A stretch of 64,000 nucleotides of DNA from Acidobacteriota bacterium (lineage in GTDB: Bacteria; Acidobacteriota; UBA4820). Positions 34,454 to 43,079 of the stretch are shown here, in pieces; position 1 is the first letter of the stretch; each line of letters begins with the position of its first letter. The notes under the pieces are model-generated. The model saw only the letters and a list, made by a program, of their open reading frames with translations. It was not told the origin of the DNA and made no database searches. Position numbers and translations under genes: made by a program. The stretch is from the NCBI GenBank assembly GCA_029559035.1, contig JAKQCT010000090.1, forward strand, positions 1-64,000, in the 5' to 3' direction.

Positions 34454-35414
34454 ATTTTATCTCCACTCTAGTTCCCGAATCGGAACTCTTTTTCCAGGCG
34501 TCGATCACCGTAAGGGCGTCGACGGCCTCCGCGGTCGAGGCAAGGAGCTTCCTCTCGCCGCCCTCGAGGATGTCGAGGAACTCACCGTCCTCCCTTTCGT
34601 AAATGGTGTCGGCGTCGCGCTCTACTGCTATCGTCCTGGTGTCGCCGCCAGAAAATACTTGTATCACTTTTCCGACGAAATCGTATCTCATTTCACCTTT
34701 CTCCGAAGCGACTGTCAGGGACCTCGAAGTTTGCCTTGAAAGGTAATCAACCGTCAGGACGCCAAAGCCCCTTTCTCCGTAATCCATTACCGCCGAAGCT
34801 ATCTCTTCTTCTGCTATTCCAAGCGATCCCAGGTTCCTGCTGAGCCCCGACACGTTTGTCGGTTTGCCGTAGAAGTGGTTCAGGTAGTCCACCTCGTGGC
34901 TGAGGTCAAGAAGGACTCCCCCCTCTCCCGGCTTTACGCAGTAATTGCCGCGATAGTCCCTTCCTTTCCTCCATGAAGGCAGGTAGGAGCGACATTCCGC
35001 GACGAGGAAGTGGGGGCGACCGAGCCCCGCAGCTTCATCGAAAGCGATCCTGAAACCATCGTCGAACCTCAGCGTGTAGCCGACCAGTATCCTTGACCTA
35101 TCGACCGCGGCCAGTTCCGAAGCCTGCGAGGCGCTCACAGCCAGAGGCTTCTCGCAAAGAACGGGCATGTCCAGCGCGCACGCTTCCAGGCAATCCTTCA
35201 CGTGCCTCGACGTGTCCGTGGCGACGACCACACCCAGCGCGCCCATCCTCTTTGCGTCTTCGAGGCTCCGCGCCGAGATCATGCCCTGTTCCGCCAGTTC
35301 GGCGGCCCGTTCAGGCCTCGCCGGAACAGCTATCACCTTTGCGCCGAGCAAGGACAGGACCTTGACGTGCCTCATCCCTATGGAACCGGTCCCGAGAACC
35401 GCTAGGATTATCAT
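34443..35414 (-). CDS. Gfo/Idh/MocA family oxidoreductase
   Basis: About 323 residues from ATG 35414, chosen because GGAAG lies 5 bases upstream. ILAVLGTGSIGMRHVKVLS binds the nucleotide. PVLCEKPLAVSASQASEL holds the EKP lysine and DLSHEVDYLNHFYG the active-site His. It resembles the family member at 25751 (both begin with a G-x-G-x-x-G-M-R-H segment), so the two Gfo/Idh enzymes flank the legionaminic acid genes. The reaction is unassigned. Confidence 0.82.
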   Translation of the reverse strand: MIILAVLGTGSIGMRHVKVLSLLGAKVIAVPARPERAAELAEQGMISARSLEDAKRMGALGVVVATDTSRHVKDCLEACALDMPVLCEKPLAVSASQASELAAVDRSRILVGYTLRFDDGFRIAFDEAAGLGRPHFLVAECRSYLPSWRKGRDYRGNYCVKPGEGGVLLDLSHEVDYLNHFYGKPTNVSGLSRNLGSLGIAEEEIASAVMDYGERGFGVLTVDYLSRQTSRSLTVASEKGEMRYDFVGKVIQVFSGGDTRTIAVERDADTIYEREDGEFLDILEGGERKLLASTAEAVDALTVIDAWKKSSDSGTRVEIKYAS

Positions 35415-35426
35415 TTTTCTTCCCAT

Positions 35427-36380
35427 TTAACTGATAAGTCCGGAAATATACGGATGACCAGTCTGCGAGGTTGGAGAGGCAATTTCAGCCATCTTGATTC
35501 CGTGAACGAGTCCTATCGATATCCTTGCGTCTTCTATGCCGAAACCCCTGCCCGAAAGAATTTCCTCGTAGACCTTCGTGTGCAGGTCGGTAAAGCCTTC
35601 CGAGAACTCAATCTCGTCCTCTCCCATCCTGATGGACCTGAATGTGTTCCTTCCGTCCTTCCTGAATTTTTCCGGGATGTTGTTCGGGTCCAGCGATAGG
35701 AACCACCTGACATCTGCCTTTTCGAGGGACATGAACCCTGCGACAGTATCTTCTTTCCTCAAATGAACCTGAAGATCTTTGACATCGCCGAATAGCCATG
35801 TCATCAGGTCGAAGAGGTGTATCCCGATGTTTGTCGCGACTCCTCCTGAGTGGGCTTCCGACCCTTTCCATGAAACTGCGTACCATTTTCCCCTTCCGGT
35901 TATGTACGTCAATTCGACATTTGTCCTTTCCTTCATGGAAGCGATCTTCTCCTTCAGGGCGACAAGCGACGGAAGAAGTCTGAGTTGAAGGACAGTGAAG
36001 ACCCTCCTCCCCGTTTCTTCCTCTAATTCCCTCAAGCCGTCCAGGTTCCAGGGGTTGATCACCAGGGGTTTCTCGCATATGGCGTCGGCTCCGTTCCTCA
36101 GGGCAAGCCTTATGTGCGAGTCGTGGAGGTAGTTCGGCGTGCATATCGAAACGTAATGAACCCGTTCGTCGTCCGGCCTCCTGTGAAGCTTGAAAAGGTG
36201 GCGGTCGAACCTCTCCGTCTCCTTGAAGAACTGGACGTCAAGTGAATAGCGGTCGAGTATTCCGACCGAATCGTTCGGATCCACTGCCGCGACCAGCCTG
36301 TTCCCCGTCTCCTGGATAGCCTTCAGGTGGCGGGGAGCGATGTAACCTCCGACTCCCATTACCGCGAAATTGTTTTTCAC
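35427..36380 (-). CDS. wbpB: UDP-N-acetylglucosaminuronate 3-dehydrogenase (WbpB/WlbA-like)
   Basis: 317 residues, start GTG 36380 with AGGGG upstream. AVMGVGGYIAPRHLKAIQET and the later ITGRGKWYAVSWKGSEAHSG, GVATNIGIHLFDLMTWLFG are the specific WbpB/WlbA signature within Gfo/Idh/MocA. The enzyme oxidises C3 of UDP-GlcNAc uronic acid before transamination. It lies directly after the WbpA-like dehydrogenase, the enzyme that makes its substrate. Confidence 0.9.
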   Translation of the reverse strand: MKNNFAVMGVGGYIAPRHLKAIQETGNRLVAAVDPNDSVGILDRYSLDVQFFKETERFDRHLFKLHRRPDDERVHYVSICTPNYLHDSHIRLALRNGADAICEKPLVINPWNLDGLRELEEETGRRVFTVLQLRLLPSLVALKEKIASMKERTNVELTYITGRGKWYAVSWKGSEAHSGGVATNIGIHLFDLMTWLFGDVKDLQVHLRKEDTVAGFMSLEKADVRWFLSLDPNNIPEKFRKDGRNTFRSIRMGEDEIEFSEGFTDLHTKVYEEILSGRGFGIEDARISIGLVHGIKMAEIASPTSQTGHPYISGLIS

Positions 36381-36395
36381 ATTCGACCCCTTGCC

Positions 36396-37724
36396 TCAGG
36401 CATTCACTACCGCGCCTTTAACTTTTAGCTTCCTGTAGGTCCCCCTTGTATCTATCACCAGCGGGACGTTGTCTCCGATCTTCTTGTAGTCGACGCCATC
36501 GTGATCCGTGACAACAATGGCGGCAGAATACTTCTTGAGGTTCTTCGGCGACAGGCTTACCGATCTCAGCCCCTTCAGTTCCTTGTGCTTCCTTGTCGAG
36601 GGGCATTCCGGAACGAACGGGTCGTGGTAATCCAGCTCGGCTCCGAGATCAAGAAGCTTCTCCATGATCTCGAACGCCGGCGTTTCCCTCGCGTCGTCTA
36701 TGTTCTTCTTGTACGCTATGCCGAGTATCAGGATTTTCGACCCCTTTATTGATTTCCTCTGCTCGTTAAGTCCTATGAGAAGTTTCTCGATCACGAACTC
36801 CGGCATTTTCCAGTTGATATCGCCCGCAAGCTCGATGAACTTGGTCGCAAAGCCGTATTCTCTGACCTTCCATGACAGGTAGAACGGGTCAAGCGGTATG
36901 CAGTGCCCGCCCCAGCCCGGACCGGGGTTGAACCTCATGAAGCCGAACGGCTTGGTACTCGCAGCATCCAGGACTTCCCAGACGTCTATCCCCATGCGGT
37001 CGTATGCGATCTTCAATTCGTTTACGAGCGCTATGTTGACGGCCCTGAATATGTTTTCGGTGAGCTTTGATGACTCGGCGGCCCTGGCTGTCGATACCAG
37101 TACCACCTTGCGAATGAACTTGGAATAAAACTTCTCCGCCAGGACACCGGATTCCCGGCTGACTCCTCCCACGACCTTCGGCGTCGTCGTGGTCGTGAAA
37201 TCCTTTCTTCCAGGGTCTTCCCTTTCTGGAGAGAACGCCAGAAAAAAATCCTTTCCTTCCTTCAAGCCTTTTCGTTCCAACATCCCTTTCAATAATTCAT
37301 CCGTCGTTCCGGGGTACGTCGTGGACTCGAGAATTATCAGCTGACCGGGCCTGAGCCTTTTCGCGATCGACTCGCCGGTAGCGACTATGTAGCTCATGTC
37401 GGGCTCCCTCTGCGAAGTGAGCGGGGTCGGGACACAGATCAATATGACGTCCGCTTCACCCAGCCTCGAAAAATCACTGGTCCCCATGAAGCGCCCCGAG
37501 GACAGCATCTTCACGTAACCGCGGCTGTCAAGGTGCTTGATGTACTGTTTTTTCCTTGAGAGCATCTTTATCTTGGACTCGTCGGTATCGAACCCGATTA
37601 TCCTGAAACCTTTTTCGGACGCAGCCATCGCCAGCGGCAGCCCGACGTAGCCGAGGCCTATGATGCCGACCATCGCGGTCTTCTTGTCTATACCGTTTTT
37701 GAGCGACTCGAACCTGTCTTTCAT
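36396..37724 (-). CDS. wbpA: UDP-N-acetylglucosamine 6-dehydrogenase (WbpA-like)
   Basis: 442 residues. VGIIGLGYVGLPLAMAA is the NAD motif. The catalytic cysteine, near residue 275, is in NPGPGWGGHCIPLDPFYLSW. The C-terminal domain starts KILILGIAYKKNIDDARETP. The enzyme oxidises C6 of UDP-GlcNAc to the uronic acid in two NAD steps. It feeds the WbpB-like enzyme and, with WbpE-, WbpD- and WbpI-like proteins at 7.9-11.5 kb, gives a di-N-acetyl mannuronic acid. Confidence 0.93.
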   Translation of the reverse strand: MKDRFESLKNGIDKKTAMVGIIGLGYVGLPLAMAASEKGFRIIGFDTDESKIKMLSRKKQYIKHLDSRGYVKMLSSGRFMGTSDFSRLGEADVILICVPTPLTSQREPDMSYIVATGESIAKRLRPGQLIILESTTYPGTTDELLKGMLERKGLKEGKDFFLAFSPEREDPGRKDFTTTTTPKVVGGVSRESGVLAEKFYSKFIRKVVLVSTARAAESSKLTENIFRAVNIALVNELKIAYDRMGIDVWEVLDAASTKPFGFMRFNPGPGWGGHCIPLDPFYLSWKVREYGFATKFIELAGDINWKMPEFVIEKLLIGLNEQRKSIKGSKILILGIAYKKNIDDARETPAFEIMEKLLDLGAELDYHDPFVPECPSTRKHKELKGLRSVSLSPKNLKKYSAAIVVTDHDGVDYKKIGDNVPLVIDTRGTYRKLKVKGAVVNA

Positions 37725-38668
37725 CTTAGCTTCCTTTCCAGATAGCTCTCAACTGTAATCTTTAAACCTTCAATGAGAGACGTTTTCGGCGAAAAACCGA
37801 GGAGATCCAGGGCCTTTTCGCCCGAGCCCCAGGAGCGCGCTATGTCGTTGGCTCTTGGAGGAGCTTGTTCTATAGAAACGTTGCCAATGAGCAAGGACAT
37901 GTTTTTCGCTAGGTCCATTACTGAGGCTTCCTTCCCGGAGCATACATTAATAGCGTGGAATCCCTTAAGTGAAGCTTGTGCTGCTCTCATGTTTGCCTCG
38001 GCGACATCTCCGACGAAAATAAAGTCTCTCGTCTGGGACCCGTCTCCTTCTACGGACAATTTCCTCTTCTTTCCGCCGTCCTGAATGAACTTCGACACAA
38101 CGGCCGCATATTTGCTTTCAGGGTTCTGCCTGGGGCCATAAACATTAAAATACCTGAGAGCAGTTATGCTGATCGGTCTCCGTACACAATACTCCTTCAT
38201 CAGCTGCTCCGCGACGGACTTGGAGACAGCGTAGGGCGAACCGGGAGAAACTCCGGCATTCTCCGTCAGCGGCAGATCCTCGTTATTGCCATAAACGGCG
38301 CACGATGATGCGAAAATTACCTTTTCTACGCCCGCCCGTTCGGCTTCTTCCAAGAGGCTGATAGTCCCTCCGAGATTTATGTCGAAGCATCTCGAAGGAT
38401 CTTTCTCTGATTCGGGAACCGAAACAAACGCGGCCTCGTGAAAAACGACTCCCGCTCCAGAAAGAGCTCCGCGGAGCTCTTTTTTATTCCTCACATCCCC
38501 CCTGAAGAATTTGACCCTTCCGGAGAGGTGGGTGATGTTCTCCATTGTTCCGGAAGAGAGATCGTCAAATATCACCACATCATAACCCGCGTCGGCCATT
38601 TTTTCCGCAATGTGGCTTCCGATAAAGCCGCACCCTCCCGTGACCAACACTCTGAATTTTTTATCCAT
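37721..38668 (-). CDS. NAD-dependent nucleotide-sugar epimerase (WbpP/GalE-like)
   Basis: 315 residues, extended short-chain dehydrogenase. VTGGCGFIGSHIAEKM binds NAD. FASSCAVYGNNEDLPL and YAVSKSVAEQLM supply the catalytic Ser, Tyr and Lys; RYFNVYGPRQNPESKYAAV is typical of UDP-GlcNAc and UDP-Glc 4-epimerases. It probably interconverts UDP-GlcNAc and UDP-GalNAc or their derivatives. The 5' end overlaps the nucleotidyltransferase-like gene by 8 bases, and its stop overlaps the WbpA-like start as ATGA. Confidence 0.87.
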   Translation of the reverse strand: MDKKFRVLVTGGCGFIGSHIAEKMADAGYDVVIFDDLSSGTMENITHLSGRVKFFRGDVRNKKELRGALSGAGVVFHEAAFVSVPESEKDPSRCFDINLGGTISLLEEAERAGVEKVIFASSCAVYGNNEDLPLTENAGVSPGSPYAVSKSVAEQLMKEYCVRRPISITALRYFNVYGPRQNPESKYAAVVSKFIQDGGKKRKLSVEGDGSQTRDFIFVGDVAEANMRAAQASLKGFHAINVCSGKEASVMDLAKNMSLLIGNVSIEQAPPRANDIARSWGSGEKALDLLGFSPKTSLIEGLKITVESYLERKLR

Positions 38669-39794
38669 TTAATTTTCCCGCTCTGAAAAAACCTCTGAAG
38701 ATCCCCGCTATGTGTTTCGAGTATATGAAAATCGGGTTCCTCTCCCTGCCGTATTTTTGCCTTAGATACTGATACTCCGGAAAGAGGAACCATATCAACC
38801 AGAGCATCTTCTTCGGAACACTCTCGACGTTGCGGAATTCAACGAAGAGTTTTTCGTCGGCAACTTGCCGTAAATCACAGGAATCTTCGACACACGAAGG
38901 AAGAGAGCCGCCCTCCTTTTCAAGCTCATCAAGCAGTTCAAGCCCGAAGCGGCAGTGCCTGTCGGTCCCGGTCTCTTCCGCCAGGGTCCAAATATTGCTG
39001 CGCTGGGATAAATCAACCGATTTCCTCAACAATCTAAGATCGTTGACCCAGAGAACGCTTTTTACATTGGTGTGGCTCTGGAAGGCATGATATGAAAGAT
39101 AAAGAAAGTTTGCTGGATCCGCCAGGCCGCAAAATCTGATTCCGCCCTCTTCCGAGGCGGTCATCGAGGACTCTCTCAAAAACGGCTCGTCAGTCCTTCT
39201 TCTCTTGTCCCACTGACCGAACCTTAAGCTGTGATGAAGCTCAACCTTTATCCTTCCACCCGGAGGGGGAACAAATACTATCTCTTTGAGGATGTTCCTT
39301 GCATAGCTCTCTCTTCTGTAGCTGATCCGGTTGTAACAGAGCGACTTCATTACATCAAGAGCCGCGCAATACTCTTCCTTGTCATTCACGACTATGTCAA
39401 GGTCGCTGGTCGGACGGAGCTCAGGTTTTGGGTAAACCATCCTCTGAAGTTGAACACCCTTTACCACTAATGGAATAATTCCCGCGCGGTTCATAGCGTG
39501 GAGAGTTTCGCGCGCGTGGCTCGTGTATATTTCGTTGGAGGCGAGGAACCTGATGTAATTTTCCTTGAGGCATTTTTTCAGGGCCCCGTCCGAACCAAGA
39601 TTACCGAGATCACTGCAAGCGCTGTAGTAGAATGGAAGAATCCTCTGCGCGATCAGGAAGTCGACCCACTCTTTTTCTTCCATTCCTTCCATGGGAGCGG
39701 CTACCCCCTTGCCGGCAATGTCGGAAAAGATCTTTTTCCAGCGGAGGAACGTCGCCTTGTCTATTTTCCAAGTGACAGGAGAGCAGTTATCCAT
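38661..39794 (-). CDS. Nucleotidyltransferase family protein (NTP_transf_5-like)
   Basis: 377 residues. The motif LRPTSDLDIVVNDKEEYCAA near residue 127 is the SDxDxx metal site of nucleotidyltransferase-fold proteins of the NTP_transf_5 group. HSLRFGQWDKRRRTDEPFL and FLYLSYHAFQSHTNVKSVLW follow. Family members are scattered through glycan and peptide-modification clusters and their substrates are unknown. The gene is AT-rich. The first residues MDNCSPVTWKIDKATFL are not a signal peptide. Confidence 0.72.
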   Translation of the reverse strand: MDNCSPVTWKIDKATFLRWKKIFSDIAGKGVAAPMEGMEEKEWVDFLIAQRILPFYYSACSDLGNLGSDGALKKCLKENYIRFLASNEIYTSHARETLHAMNRAGIIPLVVKGVQLQRMVYPKPELRPTSDLDIVVNDKEEYCAALDVMKSLCYNRISYRRESYARNILKEIVFVPPPGGRIKVELHHSLRFGQWDKRRRTDEPFLRESSMTASEEGGIRFCGLADPANFLYLSYHAFQSHTNVKSVLWVNDLRLLRKSVDLSQRSNIWTLAEETGTDRHCRFGLELLDELEKEGGSLPSCVEDSCDLRQVADEKLFVEFRNVESVPKKMLWLIWFLFPEYQYLRQKYGRERNPIFIYSKHIAGIFRGFFRAGKLNG

Positions 39795-40649
39795 TCACAT
39801 TAGCCTGTATGTCCTGACAAGGTCTATCTTGACATCCTTCCTGTCCATTTGATTGGAAAATAAGATGATCGAATTGAAGCAGAAATACCTGCTGCTGCCC
39901 TTCATTTCCCAAACAGATCTTCCCTTTTTCACGCTGAATATCGAATCAACCGAATAATAATACTTGGCGCTTCCGTTCGTTCCCAGGACCATGCCGAGGT
40001 TTTCCGTTTCATTGGACGATACTATAAGCTCCGACTCCCTGAATTTCTTCGGGCTCCCGAGGGGAAGTGAATAGCAATGACTGAACATATAGCCTGGTGG
40101 AAGCTCCCCTGCTTTCAGATAAGTCAGCCTTCCCGGAACCTTCCTGAGCTCGTAAGCATCGTCGAACCTCCTGTAAATAAAAACAGGCGCCGCGGTAGGA
40201 GGTTCCAGCCAGAAGGTTCTCCCGCCGCCCTCGAGTATCAACGGATATTCGAAGCTCGTTATTTTTCCCCGGCTCTTCAGCAGGACGAAGTTCTCGACAC
40301 TGTCGGCGGCCGCATCGAAATCCTGCGCAACAAGCGCGTAAGCTGACAATAGGCTGAAAGCCGAATCTAGGTCACTATCCGCGACCTCCACACCCGCTGT
40401 CGCGAGCCTGATCTTCACCCTTTCCGCCACGCCTCTCCTGCCGCACCTGTATGCTCTCATCAGGGCCGTCCTGAAATGACCTACGGCCTCCCCTGCGCGA
40501 CCTTCAGAAACCGCTTTTTCCGCGGCTAGAAGGCAGCGATAAGCTCCATTACTGAAATCAGCCTGCCGCTGTGAAGCCTTCATCCCCAGATTGGTAACGA
40601 GAGCGATGACAGCCATAACGATCGCGCCGATCAGGGGCCATATCCTCAA
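39795..40649 (-). CDS. Membrane-anchored protein of unknown function
   Basis: 284 residues, not recognised. A single N-terminal membrane helix (WPLIGAIVMAVIALVTNLGM) would place the rest in the periplasm. Residues about 38-100 are alanine-rich helical repeats that could be TPR-like. The C-terminal 150 residues are beta-rich with many aromatic residues, like a carbohydrate- or lipid-facing domain. The start is probably TTG 40649, 8 bases after GAGGAG. It immediately follows the O-antigen ligase at 40651, so it may be a partner of that membrane protein. Confidence 0.55.
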   Translation of the reverse strand: MRIWPLIGAIVMAVIALVTNLGMKASQRQADFSNGAYRCLLAAEKAVSEGRAGEAVGHFRTALMRAYRCGRRGVAERVKIRLATAGVEVADSDLDSAFSLLSAYALVAQDFDAAADSVENFVLLKSRGKITSFEYPLILEGGGRTFWLEPPTAAPVFIYRRFDDAYELRKVPGRLTYLKAGELPPGYMFSHCYSLPLGSPKKFRESELIVSSNETENLGMVLGTNGSAKYYYSVDSIFSVKKGRSVWEMKGSSRYFCFNSIILFSNQMDRKDVKIDLVRTYRLM

Positions 40650-40650
40650 T

Positions 40651-42009
40651 TCAATTTCTCCTCGATGCCATCAGGGCGTAAACCAGAATGTAGGCTGAGG
40701 CAATAGGGATCACGTGAAAGCTCATGTCCACCCATGCTCTCAAAGCCTCGGATACCAGAGGTACGACAAGCCAGAACGTGGACCCTTTTGCCTCGAGCGC
40801 ACCGTAACATACCATCACGATAGCGGCTAGAATCAAGAGCAGGATGAAGGGAGTCGCGGCTCCAGTTTCCAATAACAACTGAAGATACTCGTTCTCAAGG
40901 AATTCATTGTGCATCGATTTGTACAATGGCCAATCGGTAACGATCGATGGAAATACTTCTTCGAACGTTCCGAGCCCGGTTCCGCAAAAAGTCAGGTTCG
41001 GCAGGATGTTCCTGTTCATTCCTATCCTCACCTCGTTCACGAGGAGGCCGCTTTCCAACAGGAACGAAGACCCCGCTATAAGGATCAGGAAAAAGGCGGC
41101 AGCCGCGGCGAAAGCAATTTTGCTTTTCTTGCTTAATGCTAAATGCAGAACGTATATTAATGGAATCATCACGAGAGCGATGACGTTTCCTCTTGAAGAA
41201 CCGCTTATAACAAGGGAGCCCTGAAGAATCATCAGGCCGAACACGAGCGACCTCATTCCTATCCTGTCCGACATCTTCTGCGTGTTCTTTGATTTTCTCC
41301 ACAATAAGTAGTAAAGAAGCGGGAAAGTAATATTGATGAAAGCCTGCCCGTGGTTTCCGTTGACGAAGGGACCGAACGCCTCGGACGCCCTGTCGCTAAG
41401 CTTCATCCATAGGATGTGGGTCCTGTTCTCCATCCCCTTTTCAACGAGCGCGATAAGAGCTATCGCGAGGCCGCATATTCCGGCAACCGTTCCAAGCCTT
41501 CTGATGAGCTTTGTCCCTTCTTTCATGACATCCTCAAGCATGAGAATGAAACAGAAGAAAGCAAGCAACGCGACAAGAGCTTTCGCTGTTGGGAACGGTG
41601 CGCGGCTTATTGTCAGCCACCCGGGTGCCTTGGGAGTGTAACGCTCCGCTTCCGCCGGGATCACGGTCTTGCCGAACGGGTCTGTCCTGTATTTCTCGCT
41701 CTGGAGGAGTTCTTCGGATTGAAGGCCTTCTTCGTAGGCGACGATCCTGTCCTTGTCCGCGAAATTCCAAAAGGAAACGGGAAGAGGTATAAGTTGAACC
41801 ACCGCGACGACTATCAGGACGAGGACGAACAGAGCGAACGCTTTCAATCTCTTCGGGAAACTCCAGAAATCCCTGTTCAGGTAACCTGAAATCCCCGCGC
41901 CCAGGAAAAGGATCACTTCGGCCGTGGCTATGGACCAGTTCTCCATGCACCCGAAGGCGAAGGAAGTGAAAACGAAGAAAACGGCGAGGACGATGAAGGA
42001 GACGGGCAT
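40651..42009 (-). CDS. O-antigen ligase/polymerase family membrane protein (second copy)
   Basis: About 452 residues from ATG 42009 (MPVSFIVLAVFFVFTSFAFG); a much longer frame would run through the preceding glycosyltransferase. About 11 membrane spans. The Wzy_C-type segment is ILPNLTFCGTGLGTFEEVFP with SMHNEFLENEYLQLLLETG. A periplasmic loop lies at about 75-130 (PVSFWNFADKDRIVAYEEGL). It joins repeat units or transfers the polymer to lipid. The 17.8 kb gene is a distinct paralogue. Confidence 0.82.
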   Translation of the reverse strand: MPVSFIVLAVFFVFTSFAFGCMENWSIATAEVILFLGAGISGYLNRDFWSFPKRLKAFALFVLVLIVVAVVQLIPLPVSFWNFADKDRIVAYEEGLQSEELLQSEKYRTDPFGKTVIPAEAERYTPKAPGWLTISRAPFPTAKALVALLAFFCFILMLEDVMKEGTKLIRRLGTVAGICGLAIALIALVEKGMENRTHILWMKLSDRASEAFGPFVNGNHGQAFINITFPLLYYLLWRKSKNTQKMSDRIGMRSLVFGLMILQGSLVISGSSRGNVIALVMIPLIYVLHLALSKKSKIAFAAAAAFFLILIAGSSFLLESGLLVNEVRIGMNRNILPNLTFCGTGLGTFEEVFPSIVTDWPLYKSMHNEFLENEYLQLLLETGAATPFILLLILAAIVMVCYGALEAKGSTFWLVVPLVSEALRAWVDMSFHVIPIASAYILVYALMASRRN

Positions 42010-42011
42010 CC

Positions 42012-43079
42012 CTACTTGAGCCTTTTCCTGTAGTTCTGGTCCAGCTTGTGCTTGGTGATCAGGTAGGCGTCCTGCGCCTGTATCCATCTTGCGACGACTT
42101 CTCCTGAGTTGGAACCGGGCTCGTCCGGTCTGGCCTTTCGCGGCACGACGGGAAGCGCGAGATGAGAAACGCCGTGCAATCCCCTCCCGAAGAGCCCCGT
42201 CCAGCAGCCTTTTATCACCATGAAGGAAGCCTTGAAGTGAAAAGTGAAAAAGCACCTCGCGAACTTCCACGGCCAGCGGAGGGACAACGAAAACAGGATG
42301 AAGCACAGCAGCCTGATGGAATCGGCGTAGCTCCTTTCCACCCATACCTGGTTTCTGGTCGCTACAAGGTTGACCGTGGGATCGAAAAGCCTTTCGCCCG
42401 TCGTGTCATTGTGCCTGACCCTCGACTGGTACACGACCATCGTCTCCCAGTACTCCCTGCTTCCCCTCATGCCCAGTTCGACATCCTCGTAGTAGAGGAA
42501 GTACCCCTCGTGGAAGAGACCGACATCCTCGAAGAACTCCCTTTTGACGAGCATGCAGTGTCCGATGGCGAAAACCGCACGGTCGAAATCTCTTCTAAGC
42601 GTGGCAGGGTCTTTCCCGAAGAACCGCCGTCTTGCCGTCCCCGTCCACAGACTGAAATCACCTCCGACCGACTGTATCCGGGAACCGTCCTCCGAAAGCG
42701 TGACCGGAACCGCCGCTCCGCATCTCGGCCTTGCCTCGAGGGCTATGAGAAGAGGCGGCAGGAAGTCATTTTCCAGCTGTACGTCGGGGTTCAGGACCAG
42801 GAAATAGTCGGCGCCCCACTCCATGCCTTTCCTGATGCCGATGTTGTTGCAGGCTCCGTAGCCGAGGTTCTCTCCCGCCTCGATCAGGAATTCGTTTCCG
42901 AGCAGGCAGGACTTTATTACATCGCAAGACCCGTCTCCCGAACCTGAATCGACGACATAAATGTTCCTTTCTCCGCCTCCCCTGGCGTCTCTCAGGGACT
43001 TTAGGAGACCGGCCGTCTCATCCCCAGACCTGAAGTTGACGATCACCACCGCCAGCTTCGGCGGCTCTTTTCCGATCAT
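42012..43079 (-). CDS. GT2 glycosyltransferase (rhamnosyltransferase-like)
   Basis: 355 residues, GT-A fold. LAVVIVNFRSGDETAGLL, YVVDSGSGDGSCDVI and GYGACNNIGIRKGMEWG lead to the metal site at LVLNPDVQLENDF, the N-P-D form usual in WbbL/RfbF rhamnosyltransferases. A C-terminal stretch (LCFILFSLSLRWPWKFARC) is amphipathic. Cytosolic or peripheral; adds one sugar to the repeat. Confidence 0.87.
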   Translation of the reverse strand: MIGKEPPKLAVVIVNFRSGDETAGLLKSLRDARGGGERNIYVVDSGSGDGSCDVIKSCLLGNEFLIEAGENLGYGACNNIGIRKGMEWGADYFLVLNPDVQLENDFLPPLLIALEARPRCGAAVPVTLSEDGSRIQSVGGDFSLWTGTARRRFFGKDPATLRRDFDRAVFAIGHCMLVKREFFEDVGLFHEGYFLYYEDVELGMRGSREYWETMVVYQSRVRHNDTTGERLFDPTVNLVATRNQVWVERSYADSIRLLCFILFSLSLRWPWKFARCFFTFHFKASFMVIKGCWTGLFGRGLHGVSHLALPVVPRKARPDEPGSNSGEVVARWIQAQDAYLITKHKLDQNYRKRLK

